Below are positions 34,501 to 41,863 of a stretch of 48,157 bases of DNA, piece by piece. The translations under genes were made by a program, and so were the position numbers. The stretch's first letter is position 1. Each line of letters begins with the position of its first letter. The stretch is from Flavobacteriales bacterium. Lineage in GTDB: Bacteria; Bacteroidota; Bacteroidia; Flavobacteriales_D; Crocinitomicaceae. Where the stretch lies: positions 1 to 48,157 of the forward strand of contig CANJLG010000017.1 in assembly GCA_947475095.1 (NCBI GenBank), given 5' to 3'. Under the pieces are notes generated by a model. That model worked only from the letters and a program-made list of their open reading frames with translations. It had not been told where the DNA came from and searched no databases.

Positions 34501-35565
34501 ATGGAAAAAATAATCTGTGGTATTCAACAAATGGGAATTGGTGTGCCGGATGTTAAAGAAATATGGGCGTGGTATCGATTGCAATTTGGCATGGATATCA
34601 AAATATTTGAAGAGGCGGCTGAAGCACCATTAATGGTTAAATACACAGGTGACAAAGTGCAATCTAGAACTGCTACTCTTGCTTTAAGCATGGACGGCGG
34701 TGGAGGATTTGAAATCTGGCAATATACATCAAGGGCAACAACTAAAGCATCTTTTGATATACATATGGGCGATTTTGGTCTTTTTGCCTGCAAAATTAAA
34801 TCGCGAGATGTAGCAAAATCCTTTGCCTATATGACGAATAATAAGGTGAATATTTTGAGCGCGCCAAAAAAAGATAGCTCAGGGAATTGGTCTTTCTTTT
34901 TAAAAGATCCAAATGGCAATCTATTTCAAGTGGTTGAAAGCGCTGAGTGGTTCAGTAATACAAAACACCCATCCTATTGTGGTGGAGTTGCTGGTGCAAT
35001 CATTGGTGTTTCTAATATGGATAAATCTTTGGGTTTTTACCAAGGTATATTAGATTATGATGGAGTTGAGCTGGATCAGACGGATACCTTTGATGATTTT
35101 TCAATGCTAGATGGAGGAAATAGAGCGATGCGCCGTGTGCGGATTTTTCATAATCAAGCTCGACGCGGGCCCTTCTCTCGTTTATTGGGTCCTTCGCAAA
35201 TTGAACTTGTTCAATTGTCAGATATAAGCGGAGCAAAACGTATTTTTAAGGATAGAATGTGGGGGGATTGGGGCTTTATTCACCTTTGTTTTGATGTGCA
35301 AGGGATGGATGCTCTTAAAGAAGAATGTAGTGTTATGGGGAATTCCTTTACTGTTGACAGTGCAGAAACATTTGATATGGGAGAAGCAGGAGGACGATTT
35401 TCGTATGTTGAAGATCCTGATGGGGCGCTTATTGAATTTGTAGAAACGCATAAGGTACCCGTTCTTAAAAAACTTGGGTGGTATATTCACTTGAAAAATA
35501 AACCGAAAGGAAAGTCATTACCGCGCTGGATACTCTTGGCAATGGGAATGAATCGTGTTAAATAA
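34501..35565 (+). CDS. Two-module VOC-family protein
   Basis: This cytoplasmic protein of 354 residues is built from two vicinal-oxygen-chelate modules (about 6 to 145 and 155 to 320). The first has MGIGVPDVKEIWAWYRLQFG and FFLKDPNGNLFQVVE; the second has GVSNMDKSLGFYQGILDY, GFIHLCFDVQGMDAL and YVEDPDGALIEFVE. Two modules in one chain resemble extradiol dioxygenases, HPPD and double glyoxalase-like proteins. In both modules the first-strand His that usually binds metal is absent (Met and Ala/Gly lie there), although His in GFIHLCF and the Glu residues in VVE and FVE remain. The enzymatic role is therefore unclear. The conserved length and own promoter box suggest a real single-gene unit. Confidence 0.8.
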   Translation: MEKIICGIQQMGIGVPDVKEIWAWYRLQFGMDIKIFEEAAEAPLMVKYTGDKVQSRTATLALSMDGGGGFEIWQYTSRATTKASFDIHMGDFGLFACKIKSRDVAKSFAYMTNNKVNILSAPKKDSSGNWSFFLKDPNGNLFQVVESAEWFSNTKHPSYCGGVAGAIIGVSNMDKSLGFYQGILDYDGVELDQTDTFDDFSMLDGGNRAMRRVRIFHNQARRGPFSRLLGPSQIELVQLSDISGAKRIFKDRMWGDWGFIHLCFDVQGMDALKEECSVMGNSFTVDSAETFDMGEAGGRFSYVEDPDGALIEFVETHKVPVLKKLGWYIHLKNKPKGKSLPRWILLAMGMNRVK

Positions 35566-35568
35566 TGC

Positions 35569-37476
35569 TTATTTAATCCTTGAATTGACCGCTTCGTATA
35601 CAACATGTTGTATCTTGGTGCGAATACCCATGTCTTTTAATTTTGGATTTTCTTGATCTGGATTGACTCTATTCGATAAAAATACTACGATGACATCGTC
35701 TTTTGGATCTGCCCAAGCTAAGGCGCCAGTAAAGCCAGAGTGTCCAAAACTAACGGAGGATGCTAATTCATCACAGGTGCCACCACCACTGGCATTCGGT
35801 CGGTCAAATCCTGCGCCTCTACGATTACCTGCATATTGAACTCGTGTGAAATCGTTGATGGTTTTTTCACTGAAAAATTTCAGACCAGCATATTCTCCCT
35901 TGTTTAAGAATAATTGCATAATACTGGCTAAATCAGTTGCATTAGAAAAAAGTCCTGCATGGCCCGCTACTCCACCAAGCATTGCTGCCCCTGGATCGTG
36001 TACATATCCATGAACCAATTGTTTTCTAAAAGTCTTATCATTTTCTGTTGGTGCGATTTGTGACTTAGAGAAAAAGTTTAAAGGCAGATAGCGCGTATAC
36101 CTAAGCCCCATTGGCATGTAAATGCTAGAAAGTAAATAGTCGTTTTGTTTCTGTTTGATAATCTTTTCATTAATTTTTTGAATAAAATAAAAGCATAAAT
36201 CCGAATACTCATATTTCTTGATCCCTAAGGGTGTATTGATAACTTGATTATACATACTGTCAGCATAATCATTGCGCATAAAAATTCCTTCTGCTACTTT
36301 TAATTCAAAGCCACTCTTTTTTTCACTTGAATAAATGGAAGGATTCAAGTTTCCATTGGTTAATGTTCTACTGTAAAATTTTATCCATGAAATCAAACCC
36401 GCTTGATGTGCTAACATTTCTCGGATATTGATTTGAGAATATGGACCATTGCCCGTTACTTCTGGGATGTAATCCCCTAATTTTTTGTCGATGTTGATCA
36501 AGCCTGCATCGCATAAATGCATCGTGAGTAAAGTAGAAGCTGCAATTTTTGTTACTGATGCAATGTCATATAAATCGGTGTCTTTTACCTTATTTCCATT
36601 TTTTGTTTGCTCTCCAAAACTTTTTCTGTAAATGATGCTCCCTTTAACCGAAACCACCACTTGACAACCCGGATAGGCTCCACTTGCTATTCCATTTAAA
36701 GCAATTTCATCAATTTTTTTTAAGCGATTAGGGTCAATTCCTAGTTCTTCAGGTAATCCAAATTTTAATCGACCATTTGCTTTTGTGCTTATTCCTTCAC
36801 CTATTTTAAAGTGGCTCATTGCTTTTGTCAACTTTCCTTCCGCTGCTGTTGCACCAAAAATAAGCTGAGCCACTCTGTCTTGCGCTAAATAATGATTCTC
36901 CTTTGCCCAAATAATGACGTCAACTTTTGTTGGGTCTAACTTTTCAAATATGGCCTCATTGCCAAATAGTATTAAAATTTTGACTTGTTTTGATGGTAGC
37001 CTATTGATTACCTTTAGATGTTCCGCATTTAACGCGTTCTCTTGGCCTTTTAATCCCTCAGCATGCAATGAGATGATGCATAGATCATTTAATTTTATCC
37101 TGTTTATCGTGCTGTCTGCCAATTCATTGGAAGAAGGGACTTGATGGCTTTCGAAGTCTGCAAACAAACCTATTGTTTGATGGAAATCTTGTGAAGAGCC
37201 GCCAACACTGATAGTGGCAATTTTCCTATTCAATCTTCCTAAGGGTAAGATTAAGTCTTTGTTTTTCAAGATCACGATTGATTTTTCAATCGCTATTGCT
37301 TGTTCCGCCTCACTCTTATTGTTTAAATACGCTAGTTCTTCACTGTGCCAAATATCCGGTCCATTGTGTGGTTTAACAAGGCTCTTAACTATTCCTCTAT
37401 TGATGCAAAATGAAAAAATAAATAATGCAATCAAAGGAAGAAAAGAGGAAACAACTATTTTTTTTAAAATTTTCAT
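35569..37476 (-). CDS. Serine hydrolase (class C beta-lactamase fold) with GH3 C-terminal domain but no GH3 catalytic domain
   Basis: The product has 635 residues from the chosen ATG. A hydrophobic export signal (MKILKKIVVSSFLPLIALFI) is followed by a region like the GH3 C-terminal sandwich (about 45 to 240: EQAIAIEKSIVILKNKDLIL, KIATISVGG, FGATAAEGKLT). A beta-lactamase/transpeptidase domain follows, with the nucleophile in SVTK (near residue 307), YSD as the second motif and HSGFTG as the third. Related Bacteroidota proteins carry a full GH3 glucosaminidase ahead of this; here the catalytic barrel is missing. The remaining enzyme could act on cell-wall peptides or esters. Further in-frame starts at 37482 (ATG) and 37488 (TTG) are possible. 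Confidence 0.85.
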   Translation of the reverse strand: MKILKKIVVSSFLPLIALFIFSFCINRGIVKSLVKPHNGPDIWHSEELAYLNNKSEAEQAIAIEKSIVILKNKDLILPLGRLNRKIATISVGGSSQDFHQTIGLFADFESHQVPSSNELADSTINRIKLNDLCIISLHAEGLKGQENALNAEHLKVINRLPSKQVKILILFGNEAIFEKLDPTKVDVIIWAKENHYLAQDRVAQLIFGATAAEGKLTKAMSHFKIGEGISTKANGRLKFGLPEELGIDPNRLKKIDEIALNGIASGAYPGCQVVVSVKGSIIYRKSFGEQTKNGNKVKDTDLYDIASVTKIAASTLLTMHLCDAGLINIDKKLGDYIPEVTGNGPYSQINIREMLAHQAGLISWIKFYSRTLTNGNLNPSIYSSEKKSGFELKVAEGIFMRNDYADSMYNQVINTPLGIKKYEYSDLCFYFIQKINEKIIKQKQNDYLLSSIYMPMGLRYTRYLPLNFFSKSQIAPTENDKTFRKQLVHGYVHDPGAAMLGGVAGHAGLFSNATDLASIMQLFLNKGEYAGLKFFSEKTINDFTRVQYAGNRRGAGFDRPNASGGGTCDELASSVSFGHSGFTGALAWADPKDDVIVVFLSNRVNPDQENPKLKDMGIRTKIQHVVYEAVNSRIK

Positions 37477-37485
37477 AAGCATAAA

Positions 37486-37493
37486 CAAATTTA
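37486..37493 (-). promoter_or_regulatory. Possible -7 promoter box for the serine hydrolase
   Basis: On the minus strand this reads TAAATTTG, an exact TAnnTTTG match, ending 9 bases before the ATG at 37476. The leader would be very short. The box overlaps the in-frame TTG at 37488, which argues against that start. Confidence 0.35.
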
Positions 37494-37678
37494 ATTCATT
37501 CTTTGTGGAGAAGATATTATTTATCTAAAATTTAACAAATAATCTTATTAAGTGTCATGTTTACACTTTCTCAATTTACAAATAATATTTAAATATCGCT
37601 AATTTATTTCTTAACACCCTATTTATTAATTGTTCGTAAAAACTTGGGAAAAAGGCACGTATTTCAGTAACTTGAGTT

Positions 37679-37686
37679 TAATTTTG
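37679..37686 (+). promoter_or_regulatory. Putative -7 promoter box for pckA
   Basis: TAATTTTG matches TAnnTTTG and ends 34 bases before the pckA ATG. The 232-base divergent gap contains no other feature I can support; a short direct repeat (ACTTG at about 37642 and 37670) is probably chance. Confidence 0.5.
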
Positions 37687-37720
37687 TTCTTTTAATAAGT
37701 CGTAAAACCTAGAAAATACA

Positions 37721-39331
37721 ATGGCAAAAATCGGAAATTTTATAGGCGCAGGTGATTTATCTCGCTCTATTGGGCTAAAGAATTTAGCAAATGAATTTTG
37801 GAACCTCTCTCCAGCTGAATTAATTGAAGATTGTATTTTACAGGGTGATGGAATGCTTACTGATACAGGTGCATTGGCGATTGAAACTGGAAAGTTCACA
37901 GGTCGTTCACCAAAAGATAGGTACATTGTTTCGGACGCGATAACGAAATCTGAGGTATGGTGGGGTGATGTAAATATTGCCTTTTCTCCTGATAAGTTTG
38001 ATGCACTGCATCAAAAAATGGTAAGTCATTTAGAAAAACAAGATATTTACGTTCGAGATGTTTATGCCTGTGCTGATAGTGAATACCGCATAAATATTAG
38101 GGTGGTGACAGAAACACCATGGTCCAATTTATTTGCATATAACATGTTTTTGAGGCCATCAAACGATGAATTGTTGCAGTTTGTTCCAGATTGGCACATC
38201 CTATGTGTTCCAAGTTTTATGGCTATTCCTGAAGAAGACGGAACGCGGCAATCTAATTTTGCAATATTAAATTTCACAAAAAAAATAATTCTTATCGGCG
38301 GAACGGGATATACCGGAGAAATAAAGAAAGGAATATTTTCTGCTCTAAATTTCATTCTTCCTTATGAAAAGAAGGTTCTCTCAATGCACTGTTCAGCCAA
38401 TATTGGTGAAGATGGCGACACAGCAATATTTTTTGGTTTATCTGGAACGGGAAAAACAACCCTGTCTTCCGATCCCAACAGGCGTTTAATTGGTGATGAT
38501 GAACATGGTTGGTCTGATCATGCTGTTTTTAACTTTGAAGGTGGTTGTTATGCAAAAACCATCGATTTATCTCAAGAAAAAGAACCGCAAATTTATGATG
38601 CAATTCGATTTGGCGCCTTGCTTGAAAACATTGGCTTTGTCGATGGAACCTCTGAGCCTGATTATGCCGATGGCTCGATTACAGAAAATACACGCGTATC
38701 TTATCCAATCCATCATATTGAAAATATTGTTGTTCCATCTATTGGAAAAGAACCTAAGAATATCTTTTTTCTAACAGCAGATGCTTTTGGAGTATTGCCT
38801 CCAATATCCAAGCTTACTCATGAGCAAGCCATGTATCACTTTATGTCTGGATATACGGCAAAAGTCGCCGGTACTGAAGTTGGTGTTACAGAGCCAACTA
38901 CGACCTTTTCTGCTGGTTTTGGCGCTGCTTTTTTACCGCTGCACCCAGCAAAATATGCTAAATTACTTGGCGATAAATTAGAAAAGTCAAAATGTAAGGT
39001 TTGGTTAATTAATACCGGTTGGACTGGTGGAGCTTATGGAACAGGTTCAAGAATCAAATTAGCCTATACACGTGCACTCATAACAGCGGCATTAACTGGG
39101 AAATTTGACCATGTCGTTTTTGAAACGTTGCCAGTTTTTGACTTGGAATTTCCTAGCACTTGTGAAGGGGTTCCTTCTGAATTGCTGAATCCTAGAAATA
39201 CCTGGTCGTCCCCATCGCTTTACGATGAAACAGCCAATAATCTCGCTACAAAGTTTGTGAAGAACTTTGAGAAATTTGCCGCGGAAACGGACTCTAAAAT
39301 TCTTAATGCTGCTCCGAAAGTATTGGCATAG
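37721..39331 (+). CDS. pckA: Phosphoenolpyruvate carboxykinase, ATP type (PckA)
   Basis: PckA, 536 residues, converts oxaloacetate and ATP to PEP, CO2 and ADP as the first committed step of gluconeogenesis in the cytoplasm. Motifs: GKFTGRSPKDRYIV (substrate site), HCSANIGEDGDTAIFFGLSG, GLSGTGKTTLSSD (P-loop), LIGDDEHGWSD (metal-binding acid residues), ENTRVSYP and NTGWTGGAYGTG. The length is typical for the ATP-dependent enzyme. It has its own promoter box and is followed by cysD 69 bases later. The nearby citrate synthase is a metabolic partner but lies in a separate unit. Confidence 0.97.
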   Translation: MAKIGNFIGAGDLSRSIGLKNLANEFWNLSPAELIEDCILQGDGMLTDTGALAIETGKFTGRSPKDRYIVSDAITKSEVWWGDVNIAFSPDKFDALHQKMVSHLEKQDIYVRDVYACADSEYRINIRVVTETPWSNLFAYNMFLRPSNDELLQFVPDWHILCVPSFMAIPEEDGTRQSNFAILNFTKKIILIGGTGYTGEIKKGIFSALNFILPYEKKVLSMHCSANIGEDGDTAIFFGLSGTGKTTLSSDPNRRLIGDDEHGWSDHAVFNFEGGCYAKTIDLSQEKEPQIYDAIRFGALLENIGFVDGTSEPDYADGSITENTRVSYPIHHIENIVVPSIGKEPKNIFFLTADAFGVLPPISKLTHEQAMYHFMSGYTAKVAGTEVGVTEPTTTFSAGFGAAFLPLHPAKYAKLLGDKLEKSKCKVWLINTGWTGGAYGTGSRIKLAYTRALITAALTGKFDHVVFETLPVFDLEFPSTCEGVPSELLNPRNTWSSPSLYDETANNLATKFVKNFEKFAAETDSKILNAAPKVLA

Positions 39332-39400
39332 TTTCCTATATTTTCTTGCTTTTTCTATTTCTTATCCCACGAGTAAGGGATTAAATTCTTTTATTTGCAT

Positions 39401-40297
39401 ATGAATTATTTGGATTTTTTAGAGTCGGAAGCAATTTTTTCTCTTCGAGAAGTAGCCGCTCAATTCAAAAGACCAGTATTATTGTTCAGTGGTGGGAAAG
39501 ATAGTATCTGCATGGTTCATCTTTGTAAAAAAGCATTTTATCCCGCTAAATTTCCCTTTCCTCTTATGCATATCGATACAGGCCATAATTTTCCTGAAAC
39601 GCTCGAATTTCGCGATGATTTGGTTAATGAATTGAAAGAAACCTTAATTGTTCGCTTGGTGGAGGACACCATGATCCAAAAAGGAATTAAGGATGTGGAA
39701 GGAAAATTTCCTTCTCGAAATGCTCTTCAATCCCTTACTTTATTGGATGCTATTAAAGAATTCAAATTCGATGCGTGTATTGGCGGTGCTAGAAGAGACG
39801 AGGAAAAATCACGCGCCAAAGAAAGGATGTTTTCCTTACGTGATAAAACAGGAAAATGGGACCCTGCTAATCAGCGCCCTGAAGTGTGGAATATTGTGAA
39901 TGCCCATTTAAATGAGGATGAGAATATGCGTGTTTTTCCGCTTTCTAATTGGACAGAATTGGATGTGTGGGCCTATATTCAACGTGAAAAAATTGCTTTG
40001 CCTTCTTTGTATTTTTCGCACGAACGAGCGTGTATTGAAACATTTGATGGGCACCTTATGAATGTAAATGAATTTGTTTCTTTAAGCCCTGCCGATAAGA
40101 TCCTTACTGAAAAGGTTCGCTATCGTACAATTGGTGATATGACCTGCACCGCTGCGGTAAGAAGTACTGCAACGACGGTAGATGAAATTATTGACGAATT
40201 AAAAAGAACAAAAGTTTCTGAGCGGGGGGCAACTCGAATTGATGACCGGATTAGTGATGCAGGAATGGAAGACAGAAAAAGAGAAGGGTACTTTTAA
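39401..40297 (+). CDS. cysD: Sulfate adenylyltransferase subunit 2 (CysD)
   Basis: CysD, 298 residues, is the catalytic subunit of ATP sulfurylase, which makes adenosine 5'-phosphosulfate from ATP and sulfate. The PP-loop VLLFSGGKDSICMVHL lies near residue 30. HIDTGHNFPET, GGARRDEEKSRAKER, FPLSNWTELDVWAYI and the C-terminal RYRTIGDMTCTAAV are all conserved in CysD; the final residues KREGYF match the family end exactly. The ATG at 39401 is preferred to a TTG two codons earlier. It is followed after 16 bases by cysN, its GTPase partner. No APS kinase, APS/PAPS reductase or sulfite reductase gene is adjacent. Confidence 0.96.
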   Translation: MNYLDFLESEAIFSLREVAAQFKRPVLLFSGGKDSICMVHLCKKAFYPAKFPFPLMHIDTGHNFPETLEFRDDLVNELKETLIVRLVEDTMIQKGIKDVEGKFPSRNALQSLTLLDAIKEFKFDACIGGARRDEEKSRAKERMFSLRDKTGKWDPANQRPEVWNIVNAHLNEDENMRVFPLSNWTELDVWAYIQREKIALPSLYFSHERACIETFDGHLMNVNEFVSLSPADKILTEKVRYRTIGDMTCTAAVRSTATTVDEIIDELKRTKVSERGATRIDDRISDAGMEDRKREGYF

Positions 40298-40313
40298 GCA
40301 CTTTAGTTAAATT

Positions 40314-41531
40314 ATGAAACTAGTTCGATTATTTACTGCTGGAAATGTTGATGATGGTAAAAGTACCTTAATCGGCCGCTTGCTCCTTGACTCCGGTGCA
40401 GTATCTACTGATATTATTCAAGGTTTGACAAAGGTCAATGAACTTGGTATGGAGAATCCGGAAATTGATTTGGCTTTTCTAACAGATGGACTCAGAGCAG
40501 AACGAGAGTTGGGAATTACCATAGATGTGGCGTATAAGTTCTTTTCGACTCAAAAGAATAAATACATCATTGCTGATACACCTGGGCACTTTGAATACAC
40601 TAGAAATATGTTTACCGGTGCATCTCGTTGTGATGTGGCCATTATTCTAGTAGATGTTACCATAGGCATTACAGAACAAACGAAACGACATTCCTTGATA
40701 GTATCCTTGCTGGGAATAAAACATGTCATTTTTGCCATTAATAAAATGGATATGAAGCAGTATGACAAATTTGTTTTTGAGGCCATTAAAACAGACTTAG
40801 TTGAGCTCTGCAAGCCACTAAAGATTGACGCACCAACTGTTCTGCCCATGAGTGCATTGAAAGGCGATAATGTTGTGGAAAAGTCCCCTTTTCTATCTTG
40901 GTTTAATGGTCCTACCTTGTTTGATTATTTGGAAAATAGTATTCATCATAATGAGCATGAAAATAAATTGCTGCGCTTTCAAGTCCAGTACCTTATTCAT
41001 GCTGAGGATACTATTGGCTATGCTGGACGAATTGAACATGGCGTTTTTCATGTCGGACAAGAAGTATTAGTAGGATCAACGGGTGAACTAAAATGCATTC
41101 AGAACATTGTTCACAATACTCAATCCGTGTCTTTCGCAGCGGAAGGAATGTGCGTTTCTTTTTATTTTGACAATCAAACCGAACTAAAAAGAGGAGATAT
41201 ATTGTCAGCAGTTGCTTTTGCACCAACTGTTGGAAATCGCTTCACAACTACTATTTGCTGGATGTCCGATAGATGCAGTGATTTGAAAACAGAGTATTTA
41301 CTCCAGTTGGGTGCAATATCTGTTGGTGCAAAAATTAGTACGGTTCAACAAAAACTTCTTGAAAATAATAATAGTTCGGATAATTTATCCCTCAATGATA
41401 TCGCAAGAGTAGTAATTGAAACGGAATCTAAAATCGTATTTGACCGCTATGAAGATGCAAAAGCAAGCGGAAGTTTTATCTTAATTGACCCTTCTGATTA
41501 CGCTACGCTTGCAGCAGGAATTATTTGTTAG
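40314..41531 (+). CDS. cysN: Sulfate adenylyltransferase subunit 1, GTPase (CysN)
   Basis: CysN, 405 residues, is the EF-Tu-like GTPase subunit that couples GTP hydrolysis to CysD. G-domain motifs: TAGNVDDGKSTLIGRLL (P-loop), ELGITIDVAY (switch I), IADTPGHFEY (switch II), FAINKMD (NKxD), followed by two beta-barrel domains. It has no fused APS kinase (CysC) domain; the protein is slightly shorter than enterobacterial CysN. It starts 16 bases after cysD and ends 11 bases before a hairpin that lies between it and the convergent rpmH. Confidence 0.95.
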   Translation: MKLVRLFTAGNVDDGKSTLIGRLLLDSGAVSTDIIQGLTKVNELGMENPEIDLAFLTDGLRAERELGITIDVAYKFFSTQKNKYIIADTPGHFEYTRNMFTGASRCDVAIILVDVTIGITEQTKRHSLIVSLLGIKHVIFAINKMDMKQYDKFVFEAIKTDLVELCKPLKIDAPTVLPMSALKGDNVVEKSPFLSWFNGPTLFDYLENSIHHNEHENKLLRFQVQYLIHAEDTIGYAGRIEHGVFHVGQEVLVGSTGELKCIQNIVHNTQSVSFAAEGMCVSFYFDNQTELKRGDILSAVAFAPTVGNRFTTTICWMSDRCSDLKTEYLLQLGAISVGAKISTVQQKLLENNNSSDNLSLNDIARVVIETESKIVFDRYEDAKASGSFILIDPSDYATLAAGIIC

Positions 41532-41534
41532 GTC

Positions 41535-41561
41535 AAAAAAAAACCCCGGTAAACCGAGGTT
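41535..41561 (-). terminator. Intrinsic terminator of rpmH, lying between rpmH and cysN
   Basis: On the minus strand AACCTCGG-TTTA-CCGGGGTT is followed by an unbroken T-run, a textbook intrinsic terminator with one G-U pair. On the plus strand the hairpin comes right after cysN but lacks a T-run, so it mainly serves rpmH. Confidence 0.85.
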
Positions 41562-41566
41562 AATAC

Positions 41567-41725
41567 TTATCTTTTGTGCAGACCTTCGTCTGAAACTGTT
41601 AATTTCTTTCTTCCTTTTCTCCTTCGAGAAGTGATTACTCGACGGCCATTTTTGGTAGCCATTCTACTTCGGAAACCATGCTTGTTTCTTCTTTTTCTTA
41701 CGGAGGGTTGGAATGTTCTTTTCAT
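41567..41725 (-). CDS. rpmH: Ribosomal protein bL34 (RpmH)
   Basis: This is a 52-residue, very basic protein of the large ribosomal subunit. It starts [20 protein letters not shown], continues [10 protein letters not shown], then an [10 protein letters not shown] stretch, the standard bL34 sequence, and ends SDEGLHKR, a few residues beyond the usual TV end. Its start at 41725 lies 36 bases after a -7 box with a matching -33 box. Its terminator follows 6 bases after the stop. It stands alone, without the rnpA and dnaA neighbours seen in many other phyla. The gene is easily missed because of its size. Confidence 0.96.
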   Translation of the reverse strand: MKRTFQPSVRKRRNKHGFRSRMATKNGRRVITSRRRKGRKKLTVSDEGLHKR

Positions 41726-41761
41726 TTATAGTAACCTTAAAAACTTTCAAATTTAGGAATG

Positions 41762-41791
41762 CAAAGATAGGTATTTTTTGAACAAATCAAA
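41762..41791 (-). promoter_or_regulatory. Promoter of rpmH with both boxes
   Basis: On the minus strand the -7 box reads TATCTTTG (41762-41769) and a -33 TTTG lies at 41788-41791, 18 bases away, close to the Bacteroidota spacing. It is the best-matching promoter I see in the window. Confidence 0.6.
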
Positions 41792-41840
41792 TTCTTTTAT
41801 TAAAAAAATCAAAAATTTCAAATTAAACGATAAAGCAAGT

Positions 41841-41848
41841 TAATTTTG
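41841..41848 (+). promoter_or_regulatory. Putative -7 promoter box for the ABC transporter unit
   Basis: TAATTTTG matches TAnnTTTG and ends 15 bases before the ATG at 41864. A TTTC about 21 bases upstream could serve as a weak -33 element. It faces away from the rpmH promoter. Confidence 0.5.
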
Positions 41849-41863
41849 TACTAAATATTTAAA

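Noticed and set aside
39332-39400. ATCCC/GGGAT inverted repeat after pckA as a terminator
   Set aside because: The stem is only about five pairs with an eight-base loop and no clean T-run, too weak to list.
41574-41756. A plus-strand ORF of about 60 residues
   Set aside because: It lies opposite rpmH, whose translation is an unmistakable bL34 with promoter and terminator.
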